Source: Gemmata massiliana (GTDB lineage Bacteria; Planctomycetota; Planctomycetia; Gemmatales; Gemmataceae). From it: 64,000 nucleotides of DNA. A program made the translations under genes and the position numbers. Where the stretch lies: the NCBI GenBank assembly GCA_000531095.1, contig HG799468.1, positions 69,922 to 133,921 of the forward strand, in the 5' to 3' direction. Positions 18,850-27,480 of the stretch are shown one piece after another. The notes beneath the pieces are model-generated. The model made no database searches. It worked only from the letters and a program-made list of their open reading frames with translations, and was not told the origin of the DNA. Positions within the stretch are counted from its first letter, which is position 1. Each line of letters begins with the position of its first letter.

Positions 18850-19818
18850 TCACGGAACCGTTGTCGCCCGCCGCTGCTCGTACCGAGTGGTCAGCTCTGC
18901 GGCCAACCGCGAGATGTGTGCCCTGCCCTTCGCGGGTCCGTCTTCGAGTTTCTCCAGCAAGCCCACTGGAATTGCACTTACGCCCGCGAACGCCCCGACC
19001 AGAGAACCAGCCATTGCCGCAACCGTGTCCGTGTCGTCGCCCAGACCGATTGCCCGAGCAATTGCCATCTCGAAGTCGCTCGGAGTAGCCGCAAAGCACG
19101 CGATCGCCGTAACGACCGAGCGGTGCGCGTGCAGCGTGCTCCCCAACCCCGACAGCGAATCACCCGGCTTCAACTTCGCGGCCATCGAAATGTGCCAGCG
19201 GAACTCTTCGGTGGTCGCGCGGGCAAGCAACTCGCGGTAGAATAGCTTGCGATTAAAGGTGGTCGTGTGCAGCGCCAGTGCGGTCGCGTGGGCGAGCACC
19301 TGTGCGCCCTCGATACCGAGCAGGTGCGCGTGTGTCGGCAGTGCGGAGAGCCGCGCCTGCTCTCTCAACTCGTCCACACTGTCTGCAAACAGCAACCCGA
19401 CCGGGGCGACGCGCATCGCGGCTCCGTTACCGAACGAGCCGCCGGGGAAAATGTTCGACGCGAGTGTGCGGTAGTCTTCGCCGCGTGCCATTGCTTCGAT
19501 GACGCGCCGCGCGCCCTGACCGTACCCGCGTTCCGGGTGATAGTTCTCCGCGAACGCCCGACACAGTCGCATTTCGTCAATGCGACCACACTCGACGAGC
19601 GTTTCCGCCACGCCGATCATCATTTCGGTGTCGTCGGTGTAAAAGAGTGCGTCGCCGGACGGGTTCGTGACGAGCTTATCGGGCGTGCCGAACTGGAAGA
19701 AGATGTCCGCGTGCGTCAGCCCCTCGTAGGGCGCGCCGACCGCGTCCCCGACGGCCAAGCCGAGCAAGCACCCGGCGAAGCGGTCGGCGACAGAAGCGTG
19801 GCTCTCCCAGACTTTCAT
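18850..19818 (-). CDS. ADP-ribosylglycohydrolase family protein
   Basis: 322 residues. The family core is clear: RFAGCLLGLAVGDAVGAPYEG at the N-terminus, LFYTDDTEMMIGVAETLV (metal-binding TDDTxM), GNGAAMRVAPVGLL and, near the C-terminus, GLGDDTDTVAAMAGSLVGAFAG (second metal site DDTDT). The enzymes use two Mg/Mn ions to cleave N- or O-glycosidic bonds of ADP-ribose to proteins or related substrates. Cytoplasmic, no signal peptide. It lies downstream of rpsT on the same strand but is separated by a long hairpin, so it is probably a separate transcript. Its stop is 4 bases from the convergent deacetylase gene. Confidence 0.88.
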   Translation of the reverse strand: MKVWESHASVADRFAGCLLGLAVGDAVGAPYEGLTHADIFFQFGTPDKLVTNPSGDALFYTDDTEMMIGVAETLVECGRIDEMRLCRAFAENYHPERGYGQGARRVIEAMARGEDYRTLASNIFPGGSFGNGAAMRVAPVGLLFADSVDELREQARLSALPTHAHLLGIEGAQVLAHATALALHTTTFNRKLFYRELLARATTEEFRWHISMAAKLKPGDSLSGLGSTLHAHRSVVTAIACFAATPSDFEMAIARAIGLGDDTDTVAAMAGSLVGAFAGVSAIPVGLLEKLEDGPAKGRAHISRLAAELTTRYEQRRATTVP

Positions 19819-19836
19819 GACGGCGCACCAAAAGAA

Positions 19837-19921
19837 GCGAACGGCCGGCGCGAGCGGCTGGTGAGGGCGTTACGCATCTGCGCGAGCCCTTCTCACCAGC
19901 CGGCTCGCGCCGGCCGTTCGC
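19837..19921. terminator. long imperfect hairpin between rpsT and the ADP-ribosylglycohydrolase gene
   Basis: Arms 19837-19867 and 19887-19921 pair along roughly 30 bases with small bulges, around a loop of about 19 bases. It lies just past the rpsT stop on the minus strand and is a good candidate for its terminator. The right arm, with GCCGGCTCGCGCCGGCCGTT, resembles sequence at 26061-26080 upstream of truB, so this may belong to a dispersed hairpin family. Confidence 0.6.
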
Positions 19922-19942
19922 CAAACAGTGGGTCGCTCGCGC

Positions 19943-20230
19943 TTACTTCGCGGCCGGAGCGGGTTTGGTCGCGGCGGCGCGGAGGCGCTTCACGAGGCGC
20001 GACTTGAGCCGGGCGGCCTTGTTCTTGTGGATGTACCCCTTGGTCGCGGCGCGGTCGAGCATCGCCTGCGTCGACTTGACCTCGGTCGCCGACTTGGTCG
20101 CGTCGGTGCCGATGATGGCGGCGGCGACTTCCTTGCGCTGGCCCTTGAGTTTCTTGGCCGCGGCCCGGTTCTGGCGGCGGCGCTTTTCAGATTTGCGGAG
20201 GCGCTTCCACGCGCTGGCTGTGTGAGGCAT
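19943..20230 (-). CDS. rpsT: 30S ribosomal protein S20
   Basis: 95 residues, basic and helical, close to the usual length for bS20. Diagnostic segments are MPHTASAWKRLRKSEKRRRQNRA at the start, ATEVKSTQAMLDRAATKGYIHKNKAARLKSRL in the centre and an Ala/Lys tail. It binds 16S rRNA in the small subunit. The gene follows tsf on the same strand, after a GC-rich hairpin, and probably has its own promoter or reads through from rpsB-tsf. Confidence 0.95.
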   Translation of the reverse strand: MPHTASAWKRLRKSEKRRRQNRAAAKKLKGQRKEVAAAIIGTDATKSATEVKSTQAMLDRAATKGYIHKNKAARLKSRLVKRLRAAATKPAPAAK

Positions 20231-20250
20231 GTCTCGTGTTACTCGCTAAT

Positions 20251-20308
20251 CGGGTGATATTGGATCACCCGTTCGGGCGCCCGTCATTATAACGGGCGCC
20301 GAACGGGT
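20251..20308 (-). terminator. overlapping hairpins between tsf and rpsT
   Basis: Two inverted repeats share bases. One has arms 20267-20284 and 20292-20308 with one bulge and sits 9 bases past the tsf stop. The other pairs 20251-20258 with 20264-20271. Because they overlap they cannot form together. The first is a plausible tsf terminator; the second would sit in the rpsT leader. Confidence 0.5.
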
Positions 20309-20316
20309 ACGTGATT

Positions 20317-21174
20317 TTACAAGGCCACCGCGCCGACTTTGAAGCGAACGAACCGCACCGGTTCCAGACCGGCCTTCTTCAGTGCGGCGCCGACGCTCGT
20401 GTTCGGGTATTTGCCCGCGTTCGCCATCGGCTGTTCGCTCAGCACGATTTCGGACAGACGGGTGCGGAGCTTGCCCTCGGCGATCTTCTCCAAGATGTTC
20501 GCGGGCTTGCCGTTATTCTTCGGGTCGGCGTCCATGTCCGCCTTGACGAGGCCCTTTTCCTTTTCGACCACATCGGACGGAACGTCCGTGGTGATCGCAT
20601 ACGGCGGGTTCAGGGCCGCGATGTGAGCCGCCACGTCGCGGAGCAGTTCGTCGTTTGCCGCAGCGCCCTTGCACTCGAGCAGCACGCCGACGGTGCCGTC
20701 GTGGTGAACGTAGCCGCCGTAAACGCCGCCCTCGAGCCGCTGGAAGCGGTGCAGCACCATCTTCTCGCGGATCACGCCAACGACGTCGTTAATGCGGTCC
20801 TGGACGGTGCCCTTCCCGCCGAACGGTTCGACGAGCAGCGCGGGCGCGTCCGCGGCTTTGCTGCCCGCGGCGGCCTTCGCGAGGTCGTTGGCCAGCGCGA
20901 TGAACTGGTCGCTCTTGGCCGACGGCGCGCTCTCGCACCGCATTTCGACGATCGCGGCCACTTTCGCGGCGTTGTCGACGGACACCCCGATCCGCCCCTC
21001 GGCGGTCTCGTTGCCCTCGCGCTTCGCGGTCATCTTCGAGTTCTGCTTCTGCAGCCAGACAATTGCCGCGTCCATGTCCCCGGCGCTTTCGTCCAGCGCC
21101 TGCTTGCACAGGCCCATCGGCTGGTCGGTCCGGTCCCGGAGCTGCTTAACCATCAGCGGCGTTACGGCTGGCAT
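20317..21174 (-). CDS. tsf: translation elongation factor Ts
   Basis: 285 residues. N-terminal UBA-like domain MVKQLRDRTDQPMGLCKQALDES with the family pattern LRxxTxxPMxxCKxAL, followed by GDMDAAIVWLQKQNSKMTAKREGNETAEGRIG. The core includes VEMRCESAPSAKSDQF and the coiled region. It recycles EF-Tu-GDP to EF-Tu-GTP. The frame is open to 21225, but the ATG at 21174 has a strong GGGAGAGAG ribosome binding site and matches the family N-terminus. Standard order rpsB-tsf, 135 bases apart. Confidence 0.95.
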   Translation of the reverse strand: MPAVTPLMVKQLRDRTDQPMGLCKQALDESAGDMDAAIVWLQKQNSKMTAKREGNETAEGRIGVSVDNAAKVAAIVEMRCESAPSAKSDQFIALANDLAKAAAGSKAADAPALLVEPFGGKGTVQDRINDVVGVIREKMVLHRFQRLEGGVYGGYVHHDGTVGVLLECKGAAANDELLRDVAAHIAALNPPYAITTDVPSDVVEKEKGLVKADMDADPKNNGKPANILEKIAEGKLRTRLSEIVLSEQPMANAGKYPNTSVGAALKKAGLEPVRFVRFKVGAVAL

Positions 21175-21309
21175 AACTCTCTCCCAAAGTTCCGAGTTGC
21201 AGGTTCTCAGTACCAAGTTATCCACGCGACCCGCGACCGTCCCGCCCTCTGAGCAAACAGGGGGCAGCGGAATTCGGGTAGCGTGGAGGGAACTAAGAAC
21301 TCAATGTGT

Positions 21310-22200
21310 TTAGACGGCGCCGGCGGGAGCGGGGTTCGACTCCGGAGCGGGCGGGGCCGGCGGCGCGGGCGGCTTCGGCTGCTGCACGCGGGTCTTCTGG
21401 ATGCCCTGTTGTTCCGGCGGCAGCGCGGCGCGCCCTTCGAGGCAGGCGTCGGCGAGCTTCGCCAGAATCACCTCGATGGAGCGGATGCTGTCGTCGTTGC
21501 CGGGGATGGGCAGGTCGACCGGGTCCGGGTCGCTGTCGGTGTCGATGAGCGCGATGGTGGTGACCCCCATCCGCTTGGCTTCCTTCACCGCGATGTGTTC
21601 CTTGTTCGGGCCGACGATGACCAGCGCGTCGGGCGGCTTGATCATGTCGCGGATGCCCATCAGGTTGCGGCGGATCTTGAGCAGTTCGCGGCTCAAGGTC
21701 GAGATCATCTTCTTGGAGTGCGTGAGGATGTCCGCGGTGTCGGGCGCGAGGGCCGGGTCGAGCTTGCCCGCGTCGGTCATCAGCGAGGCGATGTGCGCGT
21801 TGAGGTCCACGCGGTTCGGGTTCTCCCCCTGGGGGAGCCACATGGCTTCGAGCTCTTGAAGGCGCTTCAGGCGGTTGCGGATCGTGCGGTAGTTCGTGAG
21901 AGTGCCACCGAGCCAGCGCTCGCTGACGAACGGCATCCCGCACCGGGACGCTTCCTTCTCGACGATTTCCTTGGCCTGGCGCTTCGTGCCGACGAACATC
22001 ACCAGCCCACCGCGGGCCACCACCTGGTTCAGGTAGCGGTACGCACGCAGGAGGCCGCGGACGGTCTCGCGCAGGTCAATAATGTGAATCAGGTTCCGCT
22101 TGCCGTAGATGTACGGCCGCATCTTCGGGTTCCACCGGCTGGCCCGGTGCCCGTAATGGACGCCCGCTTCCAGAAGCACTTTCACGTCTACGAGAGCCAC
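21310..22200 (-). CDS. rpsB: 30S ribosomal protein S2
   Basis: 296 residues. The family start is clear: [22 protein letters not shown], then [47 protein letters not shown] and [18 protein letters not shown]. The initiator is GTG at 22200, chosen because AAGGAG lies at 22211-22206, six bases away, and because it gives the standard uS2 N-terminus; the frame extends to 22266 without such support. The C-terminus carries an extra Pro/Ala-rich tail of about 30 residues ([19 protein letters not shown]), not part of the conserved fold. First gene of the rpsB-tsf pair. Confidence 0.95.
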   Translation of the reverse strand: MALVDVKVLLEAGVHYGHRASRWNPKMRPYIYGKRNLIHIIDLRETVRGLLRAYRYLNQVVARGGLVMFVGTKRQAKEIVEKEASRCGMPFVSERWLGGTLTNYRTIRNRLKRLQELEAMWLPQGENPNRVDLNAHIASLMTDAGKLDPALAPDTADILTHSKKMISTLSRELLKIRRNLMGIRDMIKPPDALVIVGPNKEHIAVKEAKRMGVTTIALIDTDSDPDPVDLPIPGNDDSIRSIEVILAKLADACLEGRAALPPEQQGIQKTRVQQPKPPAPPAPPAPESNPAPAGAV

Positions 22201-22205
22201 GAGAA

Positions 22206-22211
22206 CTCCTT
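22206..22211 (-). promoter_or_regulatory. ribosome binding site fixing the GTG start of rpsB
   Basis: Perfect AAGGAG on the minus strand, followed after five bases by the GTG at 22200-22198. It outweighs the longer open frame and settles the S2 start. Confidence 0.85.
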
Positions 22212-22413
22212 CGAGGACACCGCACAGATCACGCACATGTTTGGCATGACGAGGCACATCCCCCAACTGAGAAAAGATTCGCCCCCAACACGATTTCTGG
22301 GGCGGTTAATAGGTTCCAATATGCCCGAAATCACGGGCGCGGGAACCCAGAAGGTAGTAATATAATCCTCGGCGAAATATCGGCCAACCCAGTTCTCGGC
22401 TTTCTTCGTACCG

Positions 22414-23172
22414 ATGTTAGCGCAACGCGCTCGACCGAGGCTGATTCCCGTTCTGGACGTGATGAACGGGCACGTCGTCCGCGCACGCGGCGGGGTGCGC
22501 GAGAACTATCGCCCGATCGCGTGCCCCTTTTCCGGGAGCCGTGAACCCACGGACGTCGCCCAGGCCGTTCTGAAACTCGCAAACGCCAACGAGTTGTACA
22601 TCGCGGACCTCGACGCGATCACCGAGAAGCGGTCCGTTTCCCGCGCCACACAGAACATCTTAAACCAGTGCCCCGTACCGACTTGGTTAGACGCCGGGAT
22701 CGGGCGCACAGACGTTCTTGATTTCCCCGAAGCTCCCCACCTCCGGCCCGTGGTCGGGTTTGAAACCTGCCACAAGCCCGAGATTCTTCTGGAAACACTC
22801 ATCGAACCCCTGCGCCGACCGGTCGCATTTTCTCTCGACCTCAAGGGCGGGCGATTGTTGGGCAACTGGCGCGCCTGGAAGCTGAAAAACGACCGAGATG
22901 TGATACCCCTAGCCCGGCGCGTGATCGAGATGGGCGTTCACGCGATCATCGTGCTCGATCTCGCCCGCGTGGGCACGGGTACGGGCACAGGCACGGAACC
23001 CCTGCTCCGCGCGATTCGCAACGAGTTCCCCGACATCGATCTGATCGCCGGCGGGGGCGTTCGCACCTGGGCAGATGTGGATGCGCTGGGTGAAGCCGGT
23101 GCGACCGGTGTGTTGGTCGCGTCCGCTTTGTACGACGGGACGTTGAGTGGACACAATCAATCAGGTGAGTGA
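22414..23172 (+). CDS. HisA-related (COG1411-like) TIM-barrel protein
   Basis: 252 residues. A (beta/alpha)8 HisA/HisF-type protein: RLIPVLDVMNGHVVRARGGVRENYRPI at the N-terminus, ELYIADLDAI, TWLDAGIGRTDVLDF, VAFSLDLKGGRLL and, at the phosphate-binding end, LIAGGGVRTWADVDALGEAGATGVLVASALYDG. It lacks full HisA similarity, and this subgroup occurs in planctomycetes and in organisms with methanopterin-linked C1 metabolism. A role in that cofactor pathway is possible but not shown by the sequence. It contains a short GT-rich insertion, GTGTGTGTE, encoded by about four imperfect 6-base units near 22974. It overlaps the convergent gene at 23161 by 12 bases. Confidence 0.75.
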   Translation: MLAQRARPRLIPVLDVMNGHVVRARGGVRENYRPIACPFSGSREPTDVAQAVLKLANANELYIADLDAITEKRSVSRATQNILNQCPVPTWLDAGIGRTDVLDFPEAPHLRPVVGFETCHKPEILLETLIEPLRRPVAFSLDLKGGRLLGNWRAWKLKNDRDVIPLARRVIEMGVHAIIVLDLARVGTGTGTGTEPLLRAIRNEFPDIDLIAGGGVRTWADVDALGEAGATGVLVASALYDGTLSGHNQSGE

Positions 23173-23463
23173 AACTTTGCCGTCGGGACCAACCCACGGA
23201 TACCATACGACACGTTCGACGTCGTATTGTTTTGGAATGTCCGCCTTCGCGTCATCCTCGTTACTGTGATCCGCGTCCTGCACAACGTTCCAGTGTTTGT
23301 TGCAAGTAAACCGGTACAACTGCCCGGGCGCGTACCGACATACCGCGAACCCGTACACGAGGCGGTCGTCACCCTGAGCGCCGGGCAATTCACCAAACGG
23401 CACTTCACCCGCCCACGCCCACCACAGAACACGAGCGCCGTCGAGTACGGGTGGCGGGCTCAC
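23161..23463 (-). CDS. conserved-looking hypothetical protein, coupled to the acetyltransferase
   Basis: 100 residues starting at GTG 23463, which overlaps the stop codon of the preceding acetyltransferase gene (GTGA overlap), a typical translational coupling. The protein is rich in Trp and Tyr (VLWWAWAGEVPFGEL, GFAVCRYAPGQLYRFTC, VERVVWYPWVGPDGKVSLT), has no signal peptide or membrane segment, and has the codon use of a real gene. No family recognised. The larger frame to 23526 is rejected because its extra N-terminus is antisense-like and inside the acetyltransferase. Confidence 0.65.
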   Translation of the reverse strand: MSPPPVLDGARVLWWAWAGEVPFGELPGAQGDDRLVYGFAVCRYAPGQLYRFTCNKHWNVVQDADHSNEDDAKADIPKQYDVERVVWYPWVGPDGKVSLT

Positions 23464-23942
23464 CGCCCGTCTCCTGACGCGGCCAACTTCGTGAGGGCGT
23501 CGCCCGTGAGGCGGTAAACGGTCCACTCGTCCATCGGCTTCGCGCCGAGCGACTTGTAGAACTGGATCGACGGTTCATTCCAGTTCAGCACGGACCACTC
23601 GACGCGCGCGCAATCACGTTCCACCGCGAGCTTCGCCAGCGCACGCAGAAGCGCCTTACCGTGGCCCTTTCCGCGCGCTTCTGGAATGACGAACAGGTCT
23701 TCCAAGTAGATGCCGGGCTTCGCGCGGAACGTCGAGTAGTTGTGGAAGAACAGCGCGAACCCGACCACCGCCCCGGCATCCTCCACGAGCAGCACTTCCG
23801 CGAACTTCGTGGCGCCGAACAAGTGGCGGTGCAGGTCGGCCTCTTGAAGCATAACCGCGTGCGCGAGTTTCTCGTACTCCGCCAGCGCGCGGATGAGGTT
23901 CGCAATAACGGGCACGTCACCGGGAGTCGCGGAACGGATCAT
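23460..23942 (-). CDS. GNAT family N-acetyltransferase (diamine acetyltransferase-like)
   Basis: 160 residues. It fits the spermidine/spermine acetyltransferase-like branch of GNAT: IRSATPGDVPVIANLIRALAEYEKL, the unusually well-conserved VGFALFFHNYSTFRAKPGIYLEDLFV, the acetyl-CoA loop PEARGKGHGKALLRALAKLA (RxxGxG/A), and WSVLNWNEPSIQFYKSLGAKPMDEW. It transfers an acetyl group from acetyl-CoA to an amine, probably a polyamine or thialysine-like substrate. Cytoplasmic. Followed directly by the overlapping small gene at 23161-23463. Confidence 0.9.
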   Translation of the reverse strand: MIRSATPGDVPVIANLIRALAEYEKLAHAVMLQEADLHRHLFGATKFAEVLLVEDAGAVVGFALFFHNYSTFRAKPGIYLEDLFVIPEARGKGHGKALLRALAKLAVERDCARVEWSVLNWNEPSIQFYKSLGAKPMDEWTVYRLTGDALTKLAASGDGR

Positions 23943-24544
23943 GGGTTTCCTATTCTCTGGAATCGCAATATCGACCCTTAGATAATGGTTTTGACATCGT
24001 ATCCGGCACCCGGGAGCGGTTGTATCCGCTTCGACTCACTTCTGGTAAAGTGGCGCTCCGTTGAAACCTCAGTGGCGGCGAGAAACATCAGATTGTGGGC
24101 CGCTCTCGGAGACGGCCTCGCGCTCTCGTGAGGCATTGGATCGATCGCGAGGGGAAGTACCGCGCCGTCGCTTGTGCCGGGAGAATGCCGATTCGCCCTG
24201 TCAGCGCTGGTCGAACACGCGCCGGTGCTGCCTCCTTCTTCTTGCGGAACCTCGGAGCATCTGCCGCCGGCACCGTTTTTTGGGCCACTTGACCCGCGGC
24301 AGTTCCGAGGATCAGGTGGCTCGTGCCCCGAGGTCTTCCCAGCCGTATTTGGTGGTCGAACGTGTCGTCGGCCGGCATTCGGTCCCAGGCGACCGCCAGC
24401 TATGACTTACTCATAAGTTTCTGAAACGGCACCAACCCTCGTAGGGCGTTTATTTTCAAGCGACTCCGAGGGCGATTATCGCTTTCGAGTTGCTTGAGCA
24501 ATAGCCGCGAACAGATCAAATTACACCTATACACTTCAACTACT
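23943..24544. other. long intergenic region, nothing recognised
   Basis: About 600 bases upstream of both the acetyltransferase (minus strand) and the AT-richer gene (plus strand). Open frames at 24061-24416 have Arg/Cys-rich, low-quality translations and no ribosome binding sites, and are not supported. Base composition shifts to AT-rich from about 24430 onward. Confidence 0.5.
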
Positions 24545-25018
24545 ATGAAAATCACCGATAATATAATCCGAGAGATGATGGAGGATCCAGATGCAGCAAC
24601 AGGAGTTGCGATACGTCGCCCGCGCGATTGGTATGGTCTCCTCCGGTCGCTAGAGGTTTTTATAGACGAGAAATGGTCTGGATCTCTAATTTGCAATGAG
24701 CGATTGGTATTCGATTTATCGCCCGGTGTGTACTCAATTCAAGTCGCAATGGATTGGTCCTGCAGTAAGCCTCTCGAAATATTTATACGGGCAGGAGATT
24801 TGGTAGAACTTGAGGTCGGGATGAGGTGGCGTGGATTGGCGTGGGTTTTAAATATTCCGACAGGTTTAATAGCACCAAGGGGATTATTCAAAGTGTACGA
24901 GACCAACGCGCCACTACCAACCCGTTGGCCGAGAGTGGACGAAGTTTGGGCTGTAATTGGGTGCGGACTGGTTTTTCTTGTACTTTGGTTAGCCAATTGG
25001 TTCGCTTCCGAATTTTGA
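24545..25018 (+). CDS. AT-richer orphan membrane-anchored protein
   Basis: 157 residues from ATG 24545 (an upstream in-frame start at 24494 is less likely). The middle reads SLEVFIDEKWSGSLI and FDLSPGVYSIQVAMDWSCSKPLEIFI, the pattern of a small beta-sandwich seen in many bacterial hypothetical proteins (a PEGA-like fold is a guess). The C-terminus WAVIGCGLVFLVLWLANWFA is a single transmembrane segment, so the domain is tail-anchored. The gene and its flanks are visibly richer in A and T, with A/T-ending codons, than all neighbours, suggesting horizontal acquisition. No function assigned. Confidence 0.65.
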   Translation: MKITDNIIREMMEDPDAATGVAIRRPRDWYGLLRSLEVFIDEKWSGSLICNERLVFDLSPGVYSIQVAMDWSCSKPLEIFIRAGDLVELEVGMRWRGLAWVLNIPTGLIAPRGLFKVYETNAPLPTRWPRVDEVWAVIGCGLVFLVLWLANWFASEF

Positions 25019-25183
25019 TCTGCAGCGTGTCACTCGGCGCTCAGTTTACTCGTAATAGGGCAAGTGTACTACGAGTCCATGACGGGTGGTTTACCTTCGG
25101 GGTTGTTTTTCTCCCCCCCCCGAGGGTTTCAGCGATAAAATAAAGCGGCACACCGAAGCGTGCTCACGCCGCCGCTCGCATTC

Positions 25184-26050
25184 TCAAACCCCGAACACGA
25201 GTTGAGGTTTGAGTTGTCCGCGTTCGACGATGCCGATGCCCACCAGCCCCGTTTGGCCGTCGAGCACGGCCAGTTCCTCGCCCTCGGGCAGGGCATTGTT
25301 TTCAGGTAGTCGGATACGCCGACCGTGCCGCAGTCGAGCCACATCGTCTGCGTTCAGGGAAACGTGCTTCATCCCCGCGACCGCTTCCGCCATTGGGAGC
25401 AGTTTCACACTCGCGGGGTCCGCGTCCAGGCTCATCCCTTGTTCGACTCGGAACGGACCGACCCGCGTGCGCCGAAGTGTTTGCACCAGCCCACCGCACC
25501 CGAGCACGTCGCCGAGATCGCGTGCGATGGAGCGAATGTACGTCCCCTTCCCGCAATCCACTTCGACATCGAGATGCGGCCACGCGAAGCCCGTCACGCG
25601 GATCGCGTAGATCGATACCACGCGGGCGTTCAGCTTTGGCCCCAATCCCCGGCGCACCAGTTCGTGCGCGCGGACGCCGTCGAGTTTCAGCGCGGACACG
25701 GCCGGCGGAACCTGCTCCACGTTCCCGACGAACGCTGCGAGTGCTGCGTCGATCTGCTCGCGCGTGGGGACGGGCGCGTTCGGGGTTTCCGTGGCTTCGC
25801 CGTCCGCGTCGTCCGTGGTACTCGTCGCACCGAACCGGAATCGCGACGAATAACTCTTCCCCATCGCCTGAACGTAGTCCGCCAGGCGCGTCGCGGCACC
25901 GACGCACACCACGAGCACGCCCGTCGCGAGCGGGTCGAGCGTGCCGGTGTGCCCGATCTTCGTCTTCCGCGGGAACCAGCGCTGAACGCGGTTCACGGCG
26001 TCGCGCGAGGTCATTCCGCCCGGCTTATCGATCACCAAAAGACCGTTCAT
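25184..26050 (-). CDS. truB: tRNA pseudouridine(55) synthase
   Basis: 288 residues. TruB signatures: GLLVIDKPGGMTSRDAVNRVQRWF at the N-terminus, KIGHTGTLDPLATGVLVVCVG with the catalytic Asp in GTLDP, SYSSRFRFGATSTTDDADGE, and KGTYIRSIARDLG. It isomerises U55 in the T-arm of tRNAs. ATG at 26050 is used; TTG two codons upstream is also possible. It has a C-terminal PUA-like extension of about 60 residues (LNADDVARLRHGRRI through VGIGIVERGQLKPQ). Immediately downstream (minus strand) of an acetyltransferase. Confidence 0.95.
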   Translation of the reverse strand: MNGLLVIDKPGGMTSRDAVNRVQRWFPRKTKIGHTGTLDPLATGVLVVCVGAATRLADYVQAMGKSYSSRFRFGATSTTDDADGEATETPNAPVPTREQIDAALAAFVGNVEQVPPAVSALKLDGVRAHELVRRGLGPKLNARVVSIYAIRVTGFAWPHLDVEVDCGKGTYIRSIARDLGDVLGCGGLVQTLRRTRVGPFRVEQGMSLDADPASVKLLPMAEAVAGMKHVSLNADDVARLRHGRRIRLPENNALPEGEELAVLDGQTGLVGIGIVERGQLKPQLVFGV

Positions 26051-26060
26051 GTTCAATCAC

Positions 26061-26080
26061 CGACCGGCTCACACCGGCCG
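26061..26080. repeat. copy of a dispersed GCCGGCTC-type element
   Basis: The stretch upstream of truB resembles the right arm of the hairpin at 19901-19920, with a few differences. It is followed in both places by CGCC and a short A-containing run. It could be a remnant of a dispersed extragenic repeat. Confidence 0.4.
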
Positions 26081-26091
26081 TTCGCCCAAAG

Positions 26092-26529
26092 TCATGCGTT
26101 CGGGTTATCGCCCAGAATGAGAGACACAATCACGAGGTCGGTGCGTTCGCGCCCGCCGATCCGATTCCAGAACGCGAGCCCGGCCGCGTTGTCCGCTTTC
26201 ACCCAGAAGTTGATCTTCTCGATCCCTTCGGCCTTGAGTGCCGCAGCGCAGCGATCCACCAGTTCGCGCCCCAATCCCTGTTTGCGGTGGCTCTCCGATA
26301 CCGCGACATGGTGCAAGTACCCACGGCGCCCGTCGTGCCCCGCGAGACTCACCCCGATTAGCGTGCCAGCTTTGTCGAGCGCGACGAAGCTGCATCCCGG
26401 ATTGCGCCGGAGGTACTTCGCGAGCGCGGCCGGATTGTCCGCGTCGCGCAGCCCGATTCCGGCCAGCCCTTGCCAAAGGGCGAGGGCGGCAGGTATGTCT
26501 TCCTCGGTCATCGGACGAAGCGCCACCAT
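26092..26529 (-). CDS. GNAT family N-acetyltransferase
   Basis: 145 residues from ATG 26529. GNAT features: LRPMTEEDIPAALALWQGLAG, SFVALDKAGTLIGVSLAGHDGRRGYLHHVAV, the acetyl-CoA binding SESHRKQGLGRELVDRCAAAL (QGxGxxL), and INFWVKADNAAGLAFWNRIGG. The substrate cannot be inferred; the arrangement is similar to small YpeA-like acetyltransferases. It is divergent from the lipid kinase gene, with only about 21 bases between the two start codons, so the two promoters must overlap the coding regions. Confidence 0.88.
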   Translation of the reverse strand: MVALRPMTEEDIPAALALWQGLAGIGLRDADNPAALAKYLRRNPGCSFVALDKAGTLIGVSLAGHDGRRGYLHHVAVSESHRKQGLGRELVDRCAAALKAEGIEKINFWVKADNAAGLAFWNRIGGRERTDLVIVSLILGDNPNA

Positions 26530-26550
26530 CGTTGCGACCCGCGAGGCCGG

Positions 26551-27477
26551 ATGCACGCCACCTGTGTGATTTACAACCCGGCCGCCGGTCGCGGAAGGGC
26601 CGAGCGCCTGTTAAAAGCGCTGCCGCCCGCACTGGCCGCGGGGGTCGAGTTGCGCCCCACCTCACGCGCCACTCACGCGATCGAACTCGCACGCGAAGCG
26701 GCCAATGAAGGTTTCGCGAAGGTGGTCGCGGCCGGGGGAGACGGCACCGTTCACGAGGTCGCCAACGGCATACTTCAAAGCGACCAGCGCGACACGATCT
26801 TCAGCGTCTGGCCGATCGGGTCCGCGAACGACTTCGCGTTCACGCTCGGTATGGACCGGTGGTGGGCACAGCGCGAACGAAATGCCCCCACAGAAACACT
26901 CGAAATTGACGTCGGCCGCGTGACGACCGCGAACCGCGTGGTCCACTTCGTGTGCAACCTGGGTGTCGGCTTCAACGGCATGGTAAACGGTGAAGCCCGT
27001 CACACGCGGTGGCTCAAAGGACTGCCGCTTTACGCCTGGGCGTTCCTCAAAGCACTGGTGAAGCACTTCGACCGACCGACGATGACGATCCGCTTCGATG
27101 AGCGCACTGTGACGACGCCCACACTCGCGCTATCGGTCCTTAATGGTCAGCGCGAAGGGAACTTCCCTCTGCGCCCGAACGCGAGCCTGACCGACGGTCT
27201 ATTCGACTACATGCACGCGACGCGGCTCACGCGCATGCATCTGCTCCGCTACCTGCCCGCAATGGCACGCGGGAAGCTCCCCGAGAACCACCGCCTCGTC
27301 GGACTCGGGCGCGCGGGGCGGATTGAGGTGTCGTGCGAAATCCCGCTCTGCGTCCACGCGGACGGTGAGTTCGTGTGCGTTCCGGATGAAGGGATCAAGG
27401 AAATTTCGTTAGAAGCGCTGCCGAAGCGTCTGCGCGTCGAGGTGTTCCCGCCCGCACTTTACGGTGGCCTGAAATAG
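26551..27477 (+). CDS. diacylglycerol kinase family lipid kinase
   Basis: 308 residues. The catalytic N-domain is recognisable: CVIYNPAAGRGRAERLLKAL (phosphate-binding NPxxGxG), VVAAGGDGTVHEVANGIL (GGDGT nucleotide motif) and VWPIGSANDFAFTLGM (in place of PLGTGNDFAR). The C-domain has VCNLGVGFNGMVNGEARH and ends ISLEALPKRLRVEVFPPALYG. It phosphorylates diacylglycerol or a related lipid at the inner membrane. ATG 26551 is chosen because the NPAAG motif should lie within the first 15 residues; the frame runs open to 26470 inside the divergent gene. Confidence 0.9.
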   Translation: MHATCVIYNPAAGRGRAERLLKALPPALAAGVELRPTSRATHAIELAREAANEGFAKVVAAGGDGTVHEVANGILQSDQRDTIFSVWPIGSANDFAFTLGMDRWWAQRERNAPTETLEIDVGRVTTANRVVHFVCNLGVGFNGMVNGEARHTRWLKGLPLYAWAFLKALVKHFDRPTMTIRFDERTVTTPTLALSVLNGQREGNFPLRPNASLTDGLFDYMHATRLTRMHLLRYLPAMARGKLPENHRLVGLGRAGRIEVSCEIPLCVHADGEFVCVPDEGIKEISLEALPKRLRVEVFPPALYGGLK

Positions 27478-27480
27478 AAA

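Noticed and set aside
22970..23000. Short tandem 6-base repeats in the HisA-like gene
   Set aside because: Only about four imperfect units in frame; plausible coding variation rather than a functional repeat.
24061..24416. Small plus-strand ORFs of 65-114 residues
   Set aside because: Arg/Cys/Ser-rich translations, no ribosome binding site, overlapping frames on both strands of equal length.
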